Below are positions 18,436-27,173 of a DNA stretch of 64,000 bases, in pieces (position 1 is the first letter of the stretch; every line of letters begins with the position of its first letter). Under the pieces are notes generated by a model that worked only from the letters and a program-made list of their open reading frames with translations, searched no databases and was not told where the DNA came from. A program made the translations under genes and the position numbers. Origin of the DNA: Paraburkholderia haematera (GTDB lineage Bacteria > Pseudomonadota > Gammaproteobacteria > Burkholderiales > Burkholderiaceae); the NCBI RefSeq assembly GCF_905220975.1, contig NZ_CAJNBK010000001.1:310001-374000 (forward strand), read 5' to 3'.

Positions 18436-19731
18436 TTAGCCTGCCGGTGTGTCGTTGTTCTGCGGCCGTTGCCGCACACTGCCCGCAATCAGATCGAAGC
18501 GGAACAGCCGGCATTCGAGCGCGCCGTTGAAGAGTGGCGTCTTGGTCGATTCACGCAGACGCAGTTGACCCGGCAGCTTGCGATCCGACGTCAGGATGAA
18601 TGCGTGCCAGCCGGTGAAACGCTGCTTCAGCGCATCGCCGAGCGACTGGAAAAATTCGCTGTCCGGTGCTTCTTCCTGAGCCCGGTGGAAGCTGTCGTCG
18701 TCGCGGCCTTCACGCGTGGCGCGGCCTTCGCGGATTTCGCCGCGCGCGTTGCGGCCGCGCACTTCAATCCGCTCGCCATACGGCGGATTGGCGACGAGGA
18801 TGCCCGGCTCAGCCGATGGTGCCGTCATGCCGCGCGCATCGACCTGCTTGAGCGGGATCGACGGCAAACCGGCGCGCTGGAAGTTCGCACGCGCCTTGTC
18901 GAGCATGTCACCAGAAATATCGCTGCCGAAGATCTGCAGATCGGCGCGCGAGTCGCGGGCGGCGTGCTTGGCGTCGAGCGCCGCGGCCTTAAGCGTTTGC
19001 CAAGTTTTGGCCTCGTATTGCTTGAGCTTTTCGAAGCCGAAGCGGCGCTCCGCACCCGGCGCGATATTCAGCGCCACCTGCGCGGCTTCCGCGAGGAAGG
19101 TGCCGCTGCCGCACATCGGGTCATACAGCGGCGTGCCTGCGGTCCAGCCGGTCAGGCGCAGGATGCCCGCGGCGAGGTTCTCGCGCAGCGGCGCCGCGCC
19201 CTTATCGAGCCGCCAGCCGCGCTTGAAGAGCGGATCGCCGGAGGTATCGAGATACAGCGTGCAATCGGTGGCGGTGAGAAACGCGAACACGCGCACGTCG
19301 GGCATGGCGGTGTCGATGCTCGGACGCGCACCGCTCACTTCACGCAGACGATCGCAGATCGCGTCCTTGACGCGCAGCGTCGTGAATTCGAGGCTGCGCA
19401 GCGGCGATTTGATCGCGGTGACATCCACGCGCAGCGTTTCGTTGGCCGAGAACCACTGCTCCCAGCGCTGTTCGACCGCGAGCGCGTAAATGTCCTGTTC
19501 GCTGCGATACGGCCGATGCGCGATTTTCAGCAGCACGCGGCTCGCGAGGCGCGAGTGCAGGTTGGCGGCCATGCCGGCGGCCCAGCCTCCGCGGAAATGC
19601 ACGCCGCCGGGCACTTGCGCGCCGGCCGTGAACGGCGCGCCGTTCAGGTGCTTCGCGGCGATCTCGGCGAGCTCGGTGGCGAGCGAGGCTTCAAGGCCGC
19701 GCGGACAAGGAAGGAAGAAATCGAAGGACAT
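18436..19731 (-). CDS. rlmL: THUMP-domain 23S rRNA guanine-N2 methyltransferase (RlmL-like)
   Basis: A 431-aa class I SAM methyltransferase. The N terminus FFLPCPRGLEASLATELAEI begins the ferredoxin-like/THUMP RNA-binding part (to about 170). DPMCGSGTFLAEAAQVALN near residue 202 is motif I, and ILVANPPYGERIEVRGRNA near 310 carries the N-x-P-P-Y catalytic signature of base N-methylation. It corresponds to the N-terminal half of E. coli RlmKL, so m2G2445 of 23S rRNA is the probable target. A charged insertion after NPPYGER (ARGEIREGRATREGRDDDSF) is unusual. The gene is monocistronic, with its own terminator. Confidence 0.85.
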   Translation of the reverse strand: MSFDFFLPCPRGLEASLATELAEIAAKHLNGAPFTAGAQVPGGVHFRGGWAAGMAANLHSRLASRVLLKIAHRPYRSEQDIYALAVEQRWEQWFSANETLRVDVTAIKSPLRSLEFTTLRVKDAICDRLREVSGARPSIDTAMPDVRVFAFLTATDCTLYLDTSGDPLFKRGWRLDKGAAPLRENLAAGILRLTGWTAGTPLYDPMCGSGTFLAEAAQVALNIAPGAERRFGFEKLKQYEAKTWQTLKAAALDAKHAARDSRADLQIFGSDISGDMLDKARANFQRAGLPSIPLKQVDARGMTAPSAEPGILVANPPYGERIEVRGRNARGEIREGRATREGRDDDSFHRAQEEAPDSEFFQSLGDALKQRFTGWHAFILTSDRKLPGQLRLRESTKTPLFNGALECRLFRFDLIAGSVRQRPQNNDTPAG

Positions 19732-19926
19732 TGAGGTTGCCGGAAGGCGTTAGATAAGGCGCTATTGTACGCGGTCGGGGTGGGTGGCCAGGCGGGACCG
19801 TTCCCGAGGGCGCGGCCCCGCCGCCCGGGCGGCCCGCACGCGAGCGGAACGCGTGGCTTAGGGGCGGCGCGGTGGCGCACGTGGGACGGCGTGACAGCCG
19901 CTCGCTAGCGCCCCCGTGCGTGCTCT

Positions 19927-22050
19927 TTATTTGCTCTGAGGCGCCGCTTTGGCCGGCCACACCAGCTCCAGCGGATGCCGGAGCACCCGCTGCCAGATCG
20001 CGCCGCGCAGCGAGCGCACCGCATTGCGCCGCAAGTCGCGTGACTTCACCGCCATGTAGAAGGCGAGCGCGAAACTCACGGCCACGTTGAGAATTGCCAT
20101 GCTGCCGACGCCGGCAACCGCCCACCACAGCTCCGGTAACTTCAAGACGCCCTTGCCGAGCACGCCGATCGCCACGCCGATCGAGCCGGAACTGAGCGTC
20201 ACGTGACGCACCTCGAAGGTGAAGGCAAAGGCGGTGAGGATCGCCGGCACGAGCCCGAGCATCAGGCCGAGCGTGATATTGCCCACGACGCCCGCCACAT
20301 TCGAGCGGCAAAACGCTGCGAGCCGGGCCGCGCCGGCTACGCCGAGCGTCAAGCGCAGGCGCCGGTTGTAGGCGAGGGCATCGGCCACGCGATGCAGGAC
20401 GAACCAGTTGTCCGCCCAACCTGACAGCAAACTCGACGACCACAGCAGCACGCCCGTCAACGCGGCGTAGAACGGTGTCGGTCCCAACAGTGAGAACGAG
20501 TGCAGCGTGGCGTGCGCCTTCTCGGGCGAGATGATGTTGGCGTTGAAGAGCGCATGCCAGAGCAATTGCACGCCGAAGCACACGGGAAACACCAGCAGCA
20601 CGTTGCCGAGCACCGCGGCTGCCTGCGTGCGCATCAGCGCGGTTACCGAACTCACGAAGCTGTCCACGCCTGCCGGCGTGCCGACGCCGTCCAGTTCACG
20701 GGCGAGCGTGGGCGCGGTCATTGCCGGTTGCTTGGTGGCGAGCGAGAAGTGCAGAAAGTGCATCAGCAGGAAGCTGGCCGCGTAGTTGATGCCGGCGAGC
20801 AGGCCTTCGATCATCGATTGCAGATGCGCGCCGGTCAGGGCGAATTTCACGCAGACCGTGACGACGGTCACGAGCCCGCCGCCGGCCGCCATGCGCAGCA
20901 TCTTCAGGTATTCGGCGCGATCGCGCGCGATGTAGTGCTCGCCGGTATCGGCGCTGTACTCGACGACTTTGCGCGCCAGCAACGAGAAATTGCTGCGCAC
21001 GAGATGGGCGACGCTCTGGCTCGCGTGATTGGCGTTCACCAGTTCCGCGGCGAGGCGCGCGCCGGCGTGCGGATCGTCCTGCGTCATCCAGGCGTTCAGC
21101 AGATCCTCCGCGCGGACAATGCGCATGCGCATCCGTTCGACCTGAAACACGATATCGACGCTGACGCCGTTGCGGTAGAGATGGGCGAAGACGTTGTCGG
21201 TGGCGCTGCGGCATTCGTCGAGGAGCAGGCGCAGATAGTTGACCTCGTGCAGCAGCTTGTCTTGCGGGCCGCCTGCGCTCACTGCCTGATGGGCTGCTTC
21301 GACAGCAAGCATGGCGCGCGTGAGCCGGTAGAACGGCTGCTTTTCCATGGCGGCGCGCACATCGCCGGCATCGGGGACATCGACTTCGCCGAGGCGGCTG
21401 CGGACGGTTTGCGACAGACCGGTCGAGCTGATCTGGCAGGTGAGGTTGTGCAGGGCGGCGAGCAGGTCGAGCGAGAACGGGGTGATGTCACGGTGTTCGC
21501 TGTCGTCCTGCTCATAGGCGAAGAGGTCCTGGATGCGGGTGAGCAGATCGGTTGGCAGATTGGCGATCCATTCCGCGTCGCGTTCCTGGCTGAACATTAG
21601 CGTGACGATCGCGCCCAGGTCGCGCCGGTTTGGCGCGGGCGGGATCAGTGAGGCTTCGAGGCGTTCGAAGAGTGCGCCGAAGAAGCCTGAGTGGACGGGC
21701 ATGCCTGCATCGCAGAGAAGCGAGAGGCTGTCGCTTTCGCGGAACAGCGCGCGGAGAATGCCGGCGACGTTGGCCTTCCAGGCCGGGTTACGGTCCAGGA
21801 CGTGGAGGAGATAACGGATTCTTGTGTGCGCTGGGGTTGAGCGTGATGGGTTGTCTTCGACGGAGTTATCGAGTTGCTCGGGTTGGACTGCGCGGCCGCG
21901 GTGGATCCAGTGGGCGAGTTCGATCAGCCATTCACTGCGGTCCGGATAAGGGGCGGTTTGGTCGGCGATTGCCAGGAGCGCGTCCAGTTGGTGGCCGCTG
22001 TCGCGGGAGGCTCGCCATTTTTTTAGGAATCTTTTGAATGAGGTGAACAT
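19927..22050 (-). CDS. SpecificRecomb-family polytopic membrane protein
   Basis: A 707-aa protein that matches by eye the family labelled 'site-specific recombinase' (Pfam SpecificRecomb, gonococcal Gcr-like). The N-terminal ~370 residues are soluble and helical. The rest contains about seven hydrophobic segments, for example VTVVTVCVKFALTGA, VLGNVLLVFPVCFGVQLLW and NITLGLMLGLVPAILTAFAF. There is no serine- or tyrosine-recombinase catalytic motif, so the family name is probably misleading and function is unknown. It is monocistronic, flanked upstream by the long inverted-repeat element. No mobile-element boundaries are associated with it. Confidence 0.8.
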   Translation of the reverse strand: MFTSFKRFLKKWRASRDSGHQLDALLAIADQTAPYPDRSEWLIELAHWIHRGRAVQPEQLDNSVEDNPSRSTPAHTRIRYLLHVLDRNPAWKANVAGILRALFRESDSLSLLCDAGMPVHSGFFGALFERLEASLIPPAPNRRDLGAIVTLMFSQERDAEWIANLPTDLLTRIQDLFAYEQDDSEHRDITPFSLDLLAALHNLTCQISSTGLSQTVRSRLGEVDVPDAGDVRAAMEKQPFYRLTRAMLAVEAAHQAVSAGGPQDKLLHEVNYLRLLLDECRSATDNVFAHLYRNGVSVDIVFQVERMRMRIVRAEDLLNAWMTQDDPHAGARLAAELVNANHASQSVAHLVRSNFSLLARKVVEYSADTGEHYIARDRAEYLKMLRMAAGGGLVTVVTVCVKFALTGAHLQSMIEGLLAGINYAASFLLMHFLHFSLATKQPAMTAPTLARELDGVGTPAGVDSFVSSVTALMRTQAAAVLGNVLLVFPVCFGVQLLWHALFNANIISPEKAHATLHSFSLLGPTPFYAALTGVLLWSSSLLSGWADNWFVLHRVADALAYNRRLRLTLGVAGAARLAAFCRSNVAGVVGNITLGLMLGLVPAILTAFAFTFEVRHVTLSSGSIGVAIGVLGKGVLKLPELWWAVAGVGSMAILNVAVSFALAFYMAVKSRDLRRNAVRSLRGAIWQRVLRHPLELVWPAKAAPQSK

Positions 22051-22083
22051 TTTGATTTTTTGCCCTACGGGGTTGCTGGCTTT

Positions 22084-22113
22084 GGTGCTTTGTTTTGTGG
22101 TGCTTTGTTTTGT
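22084..22113. repeat. Two-copy tandem repeat of 15 bp
   Basis: GGTGCTTTGTTTTGT is present twice head to tail, just upstream of the membrane-protein start and left of the inverted-repeat element. It is T/G-rich and noncoding. Confidence 0.7.
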
Positions 22114-22208
22114 TTGCCTGTGGCGGGGGGGTTTTCTTCGGCTGGCTTTTGGGGCCGTTCCTTGATTTGGTTGCCTTCGCGGCGCTTGCTTGCCTGGTTG
22201 CCTGCGGC

Positions 22209-22849
22209 GTTGGCCTTTCCTTGAATTCTTATCGGTTTATTAGCGTCGCCCCTGTGCGGGGCAGGCACCTACTTTTCTTTGCCTGCCGCAAAGAAAAGTA
22301 GGCAAAAGAAAGCGGCTCACACCGCTAACTATTAAGCGGGTCCCCTGGCTCGGAGGAGGTAGTGGTGCATCTGGAATCGGTGTTCTCGCACATTCGGCGT
22401 GAGTGACAAGGCCGTCATACTTCCGGCGGCGCTGCGCGCGCCGACGCGTATTTCATAGAACCATCTTTTCGGTTTCGCGATCCTGCTGCACTCGGTTTGG
22501 GGCACTTCCAGAATCCCATTGTGTTTGCGCATTCGGCGCTTCGCCGAGGCGAAGCCGATGGCCCCCGCTGCGCGTAACCGAAGCCCCAAGGTTTCCCATG
22601 CAGACCGGTCCGCGACGCACGCAGTGCGGAGTGGGAGCGGATGACACCTTTGTCACTAACGCGGAGTGTGCGAGGGCACGGATTCCAGATGCACCACTAC
22701 CTCCTCCGAGCCAGGGGACCCGCTTAATAGTTAGCGGTGTGAGCCGCTTTCTTTTGCCTACTTTTCTTTGCGGCAGGCAAAGAAAAGTAGGTGCTGCCCC
22801 GCACAGGGGCGACGCTAATAGACCGATAAGAAAACAAGGAAAGGCCAAC
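22209..22849. repeat. Noncoding element with ~170-bp near-perfect inverted arms
   Basis: The left arm (22209-22378) is almost exactly the reverse complement of the right arm (22681-22849); differences are mainly a one-base indel near 22265 and a few changes near the outer ends. The ~300-bp centre continues the symmetry imperfectly on both sides. Each arm contains a perfect 15-bp hairpin, CCTACTTTTCTTTGC / GCAAAGAAAAGTAGG with a 5-nt loop (22268-22302 and 22757-22791). No transposase and no convincing ORF are inside; ORFs here are in the low-complexity style of the repeat. I recall the same arm sequence from many Burkholderia/Paraburkholderia genomes. It occupies most of the 22051-22893 gap between a membrane-protein gene and pqiC. 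Confidence 0.85.
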
Positions 22850-22893
22850 CCCCAGGCGAACAACCCAAAAGCCCCGCGAAGGCAAAAAAACCG

Positions 22894-23646
22894 TCAACTA
22901 CCCGCGGCGGCAGCCGCAATAGCAGAAGGACACGCCGGCACAACAAAACCAGCACCCTTAGCACCCCCAACCTTCCCTTGCGGAGCAACAACACCAGCAC
23001 CAGCACCAGCACCAGCCATAGCCTGCACAGCCGCCCCCACCTGCAAAGCAATCCGCTGCAACGCCGCGCGATGCCCACTAACAAGCGCGTCATAGCCACC
23101 GCTAACCGGCTCACTCACCACACTCCGGCAGGTCATCACAGCATTACCACGCACGACCCGCACACTCCAAACCGCATCGATCAACGCATGCGACCCAGGC
23201 CATGACTCGAACCGCTGCACATTCATGCTAACCCGGTACACAGGCGTCGTATCCGAATACGCCGTGCCATACACATCAATCGTGCCCAGCTGCTGCGTCA
23301 GACTGGTAGACAAAGCACGACGAATTTCGTCACCCGGCAGCGAAGCCCAACGCTCCTCTTCGAGGACCTTGACCTGCGTCGGTCCCGTCTGTACCACAAG
23401 CTGATTCTTCGCCACTTGCGGCGGTACATCGATCGGCGCGACTTCGATCAGCCACGCCGGTGCAGCCGACGTCCGGGCGCTAACCGGCGCCACAGAGCCA
23501 GCCGGCGCACCGTCCGCGCCGAGCGTATAGAAGCGGCTGCTCGGCGACGAACACGCCGCCATCGCCACCAGTCCGGCCAGAGCGCCGACATAAACAGCGC
23601 CGCGCACAAGCCCGCGCGGCGGGCGGGGGAGCCGGGCAAACATCAT
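22894..23646 (-). CDS. pqiC: PqiC-like outer-membrane lipoprotein (ABC-transport auxiliary, DUF330)
   Basis: A 250-aa protein with a lipoprotein signal: basic start, hydrophobic GAVYVGALAGLVAMAAC and lipidated Cys32. The mature part begins SSPSSRFYTLGADG, typical of PqiC/YmbA, and continues with VAPIDVPPQVAKNQLVVQTG. PqiC partners the PqiB tube at the outer membrane. The C-terminal ~45 residues are Ala/Gly-rich and low in complexity (AGAGAGAGVVAPQGKVGG) and reach to the edge of the neighbouring repeat. Its ATG overlaps the pqiB stop (ATGA); a second ATG follows immediately. Confidence 0.9.
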   Translation of the reverse strand: MMFARLPRPPRGLVRGAVYVGALAGLVAMAACSSPSSRFYTLGADGAPAGSVAPVSARTSAAPAWLIEVAPIDVPPQVAKNQLVVQTGPTQVKVLEEERWASLPGDEIRRALSTSLTQQLGTIDVYGTAYSDTTPVYRVSMNVQRFESWPGSHALIDAVWSVRVVRGNAVMTCRSVVSEPVSGGYDALVSGHRAALQRIALQVGAAVQAMAGAGAGAGVVAPQGKVGGAKGAGFVVPACPSAIAAAAAGS

Positions 23647-25301
23647 GGTTTATCTCCTGTTTTACCGCGCAACAGCGATTCCGGATGACGCTCCAGATAA
23701 TCCGACAGCGCATTCAGCGACTGCAGCGTACGTGTCAGTTCCTGCAACGCCTGATGAACATCGGACTGCAACGGCGAGTCCTGCTGCAACGTCGCCTGGG
23801 CCGAACCGAAGGTCTGCTTCGCCGCGGCCAGAGTGTCCCGCGCCTCCGGTACGACTTCCTTGTCGAGTCGCGCGAATAGCTGGTCGGCATTCTTCAACGC
23901 GCTGTTCAGGTTCGAACCGATCTGGTCGAACGGCACCTTGTCGAGCTTCTTCGCAATGTCGGCAACCTGCACCTGCAGTTCGTCGAGCGAGTTCGGAATG
24001 GTCGGCAACTCGAGCGGATCGCCCGTTACGTCAACCGTGGCCGACGGCGCTTTCGGGAAGATATCGAGCGCCACGTACAACTGGCTCGTAATCAGATTGC
24101 CGGTGCGCAGCTGGCCGCGCAGTCCATGCTTGACGAGCTGTTGCAGCAAGGTCTGACCCGCGAGGCTGCCCGGTGTCGGCGCAGTTTCGCGGAAGCGCTT
24201 GCCGAGGCGGTCCGGGAAGACGTTCATCGTCACCGGCATCGTGAAGCTGCGCGTCTTCGGATCGTAGTCGATGCCGATGTTGGTCACCTGGCCCAGCACG
24301 ATGCCGCGGAAATCGACCGGCGCGCCGACCGACAGCCCACGCAGCGACTGGTTGAAGTTCATCACCACGCGCAGCGGTACGCCGTCCGGTTCGCGCATCG
24401 CGTCCGCTTCGTCCGAGCCGAGGCGGAACGTCATGTTGTTCGGCGCCTGCGCGCCCACGCCCTGGCCCGGCGGCGACTGGAACGACAAGCCGCCGACGAT
24501 CACCGTCGCAAGCGACTGCGTATTCAGCTTGAAACCGCTCGAGTCGAGCCGCAGATCGACGCCGCTTGCGTGCCACCAGCGCGAATTGGTGCCGACATAC
24601 TGGTCGAACGGCGCCGACACGAAGACCTGCATCGTCACACCGGTGCCGTCCTTGTCGAGCGAAAAGCCGACCACCTGGCCGACCTGCACGCGCCGGTAGA
24701 AAATTGGCGAACCGATGTCGATCGAGCCGAGCGAGTCGCCGTGCAGAACGAACTGGTGGCCCTTCTCGTCACCCGTAATAGGTGGTGGCGTTTCGAGGCC
24801 GACGAAGTCTTTCTCTGTGTCCGGTGAATGGCCGGCGTCCGCGCCGATGTACGCACCCGAGAGCAGCGTGGTCAGTCCGGACACACCGCTCGCGCCGACG
24901 CGAGGCCGCACCACCCAGAAGCGCGAATCCTTGACCGCGAAGTTTGCGCCTTCTTTGGTGAGCTGCACCTGAACCAGCACGTGTGACAGATCCTTCGACA
25001 GCGTGATGGTCTTCACCGAGCCGACATCGACGTCCTTGTACTTGACCTTGGTCTTGCCGGGCTCGAGGCCTTCAGCGCTGACAAACGTGATCGTGATGGT
25101 CGGACCTCTTTCGGTTACCGACTTGATCACGAGCGCGACACCGATCAGCGCGGCGATCAGCGGGATCACCCAGACGAGCGAGGGCAGCCAGCGGCGGCGC
25201 GGCTCGATGTCAGGGTCCGGCAATTGGGGAGGCAGCTTGGGTCCGTTCGAATCGTTGCGCGGCGCATCGGAGGCGGGCGTCGGTCCTTGCGGGCTAGTCA
25301 T
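23643..25301 (-). CDS. pqiB: PqiB, MCE-domain lipid-transport protein
   Basis: A 552-aa periplasm-spanning protein: cytoplasmic N tail rich in Pro, one transmembrane helix (LPSLVWVIPLIAALIGVALV, about residues 39-58), then three MCE domains. The MCE repeats start at ITITFVSAEGLEPGKTKVKY, FVLHGDSLGSIDIGSPIFYR and VPLRVVMNFNQSLRGLSVGA. The C-terminal ~110 residues are helical coiled coil. In E. coli PqiB forms a syringe-like channel between the membranes. Its start overlaps the pqiA2 stop by 8 bp and its stop overlaps pqiC. Confidence 0.95.
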   Translation of the reverse strand: MTSPQGPTPASDAPRNDSNGPKLPPQLPDPDIEPRRRWLPSLVWVIPLIAALIGVALVIKSVTERGPTITITFVSAEGLEPGKTKVKYKDVDVGSVKTITLSKDLSHVLVQVQLTKEGANFAVKDSRFWVVRPRVGASGVSGLTTLLSGAYIGADAGHSPDTEKDFVGLETPPPITGDEKGHQFVLHGDSLGSIDIGSPIFYRRVQVGQVVGFSLDKDGTGVTMQVFVSAPFDQYVGTNSRWWHASGVDLRLDSSGFKLNTQSLATVIVGGLSFQSPPGQGVGAQAPNNMTFRLGSDEADAMREPDGVPLRVVMNFNQSLRGLSVGAPVDFRGIVLGQVTNIGIDYDPKTRSFTMPVTMNVFPDRLGKRFRETAPTPGSLAGQTLLQQLVKHGLRGQLRTGNLITSQLYVALDIFPKAPSATVDVTGDPLELPTIPNSLDELQVQVADIAKKLDKVPFDQIGSNLNSALKNADQLFARLDKEVVPEARDTLAAAKQTFGSAQATLQQDSPLQSDVHQALQELTRTLQSLNALSDYLERHPESLLRGKTGDKP

Positions 25302-25944
25302 GGTCGAGGTCCTGAGGTTTTTGGGTACTGCTTTCCACGTTGTCCCAGATGAGCCGTGGATCGAATTGCATGGATGCCACCATCGTCAGAATGACCACCG
25401 AACCGAAGGCGATTGCGCCCGGCCCGGCCGTGATCACGGCAAGCGATTTGAAACGAACCAGCGCGACAGTCAGTGTGACGACGAACACGTCGAGCATCGA
25501 CCAGCGCCCAATCCGTTCGACCATCCGGTAAAGCGTGGTGCGTTGCTCCGGCCGCCAGTGCGAGCGGCGCTGCGCGGTGACAGTGAGCAACACGAGCACA
25601 CTGAGCTTGAGCATCGGCACCATGATGCTGGCGATGAACACGATCACGGACAACGGCCAGTCGCCCGAGGTCCAGAAGTACACGACACCGCTCATGATGG
25701 TGTCGTCTTCCGAGCCGAGCAGCGACGACGTGTGCATCACCGGCAGCAAATTCGCGGGAATATACAGCAAGGCCGCGGCAATCAGCAGTGCCCAGGTGCG
25801 CATCAGGCTGTCGGGGTGGCGCGAGTGGAGGACTGCGCCGCAACGTCCGCAGTGCTGCGGCGTGGCGGAGCGGATGCGCGGCTCGACGCGTCCGCACGCG
25901 TGGCACGCGACCATCCCCGCGCGTTTCGCCGTCACGTATTTCAT
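25294..25944 (-). CDS. pqiA: PqiA-like membrane protein, second half
   Basis: A 216-aa protein with an N-terminal zinc-ribbon-like pair (ACHACGR...HCGRCGAVL) and four hydrophobic segments, matching one PqiA domain. The ATG at MKYVTAKRAGMVACHACG was chosen because the longer frame adds an Arg-rich tail overlapping the upstream gene. E. coli PqiA is a single protein of two such domains; here the second domain is a separate gene, 7 nt after the first. It is thought to feed lipids to PqiB at the inner membrane. Confidence 0.9.
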   Translation of the reverse strand: MKYVTAKRAGMVACHACGRVEPRIRSATPQHCGRCGAVLHSRHPDSLMRTWALLIAAALLYIPANLLPVMHTSSLLGSEDDTIMSGVVYFWTSGDWPLSVIVFIASIMVPMLKLSVLVLLTVTAQRRSHWRPEQRTTLYRMVERIGRWSMLDVFVVTLTVALVRFKSLAVITAGPGAIAFGSVVILTMVASMQFDPRLIWDNVESSTQKPQDLDHD

Positions 25945-25951
25945 CGTGCGT

Positions 25952-26707
25952 TCATCCCTGGTGCGGCGCCGGCGGCACGCCCGGCGGCAATGCGGATCGA
26001 ACCGTGCCTTGCACCTCAGGCGGTGCGGGCGGCGCGTCAAGCGAACTGCCGGCGGCCGCCGCGCTATCCGTGGAGGTGCCCGGCAGCGGTCTCTTGCTGC
26101 GCTCGCGCATTTCGTCGGCGAGGTCCCATAGCACGCGCGGATCGAACGTGACGACCACCGCGATCATCAGCGTCAGCACGCCGAACGCGAATAGCGCCGC
26201 TTCGGGAATCACGCGTGCGAGACTCACCATCTTCACGATCGTAATCAGCACCCCGAGCATGAATACTTCGATCATGCCCCACGGCCGCACGAATTGAATG
26301 GCGCGCAGCACGCGGTTGAAGGCGATCGGCACATAGCCGGCGCGCAGCGGGATCAGCACGTAGAGCAGCGCGACCAGTTCGGTCAGCGGGAACAGAATGG
26401 TCGAGCAGAACACCATGACCGCGACGATCTGCATGTCCTCGCCCCACAACGCGACGAGCGCGCCGAACAGCGTGGTTTGCGAGGTGATGCCACTGGTTTC
26501 GAGTTCGACGATCGGGAAGGCCTGGGCGATGATGAAGGTGATCAGCGCGGCCAGCGTCATTGCGGAAATACTGTCGAGCTTGCGAGAGACGCCGCTATAG
26601 AGCGTCGCGCCGCAGCGCGGACAGCGCGCGACCGCCCGCCCGACAAGCCGGGGCTTGCGGAACAGCGTATCGCATTCATGGCACGCGATCAGGTTGTCAT
26701 GTTCCAT
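25952..26707 (-). CDS. pqiA: PqiA-like membrane protein, first half
   Basis: A 251-aa protein beginning with a zinc-ribbon-like CHECDTLF...CPRCGATL (residues 9-36) and four hydrophobic helices (for example ISAMTLAALITFIIAQAFPI and MQIVAVMVFCSTILFPLTEL). The C-terminal ~50 residues are Pro/Ala-rich and disordered (PPAPPEVQG, ALPPGVPPAP). It corresponds to the N-terminal domain of E. coli PqiA and heads the pqiA1-pqiA2-pqiB-pqiC operon. No SoxS-type control element could be recognised upstream. Confidence 0.9.
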   Translation of the reverse strand: MEHDNLIACHECDTLFRKPRLVGRAVARCPRCGATLYSGVSRKLDSISAMTLAALITFIIAQAFPIVELETSGITSQTTLFGALVALWGEDMQIVAVMVFCSTILFPLTELVALLYVLIPLRAGYVPIAFNRVLRAIQFVRPWGMIEVFMLGVLITIVKMVSLARVIPEAALFAFGVLTLMIAVVVTFDPRVLWDLADEMRERSKRPLPGTSTDSAAAAGSSLDAPPAPPEVQGTVRSALPPGVPPAPHQG

Positions 26708-26979
26708 ACGGCAGAGAGGCTAACGACGTGAAGAGTGGCGTGCAATGCCGACTTTAGGGCAGGGCTGGAAAACGTGGGGCAATAGTACCAAACGTGCTTC
26801 TCCGCGGGGCCAGCTGTTGCGCCCGGTGCAATTTGTCGATCACGCGGCGTCGGAATTGGGGCTAGTCTTACACAAAAATGCTTACTTCTGACACCCTCCG
26901 TCCCCAATTGTTCAATACAGGTTCTGCTCGTGGGAAAATTTTCCGAGTCACCGCATTCCGGGCGGCAGGCTTTGCATGG

Positions 26980-27013
26980 GACCGGAGTAAGCGCTAAAGC
27001 GCTAACTCCGGTC
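26980..27013. repeat. 34-bp dyad with 16-bp arms, one mismatch
   Basis: GACCGGAGTAAGCGCT pairs with AGCGCTAACTCCGGTC across two bases, with one mismatch. It is unusually long for chance and may be an operator or cruciform-forming site in the divergent promoter region. There is no T-run. Confidence 0.5.
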
Positions 27014-27041
27014 GACACAGCCAGCATTTTCCGCTTGCGGT

Positions 27042-27079
27042 AGCATGGCGGCCTTGGCGTGTGCCGCGGCCGCCATGCT
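27042..27079. repeat. 12-bp perfect inverted repeat
   Basis: AGCATGGCGGCC and GGCCGCCATGCT are exact reverse complements separated by 14 bases, about 95 bp before the cytochrome b561 start. Confidence 0.5.
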
Positions 27080-27173
27080 CGACTGTCGAGTCGCTTGATG
27101 CGGCATGCATCGACAGCGTGGAATAGCAGGGCCGGCTGCGCCGTTTACCTCTCTTAGCTTGTGTTGATCAGTC

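Larger units (their letters stand above)
26708..27173. other. 466-bp intergenic region between divergent pqiA and cytochrome b561 genes
   Basis: No gene is supported here; the short ORFs on both strands have no ribosome site and read as noise. The region holds the promoters of both divergent operons and two notable dyads, listed separately at 26980-27013 and 27042-27079. Confidence 0.7.

Noticed and set aside
19927..22050. Possible mobile element because of a 'recombinase' family name
   Set aside because: No catalytic motif, membrane protein, no terminal repeats or target duplications around it.
22403..23095. 230-codon ORF across the repeat and pqiC end
   Set aside because: It runs through the inverted repeat and the complement of pqiC; no ribosome site; repeat-style low complexity.
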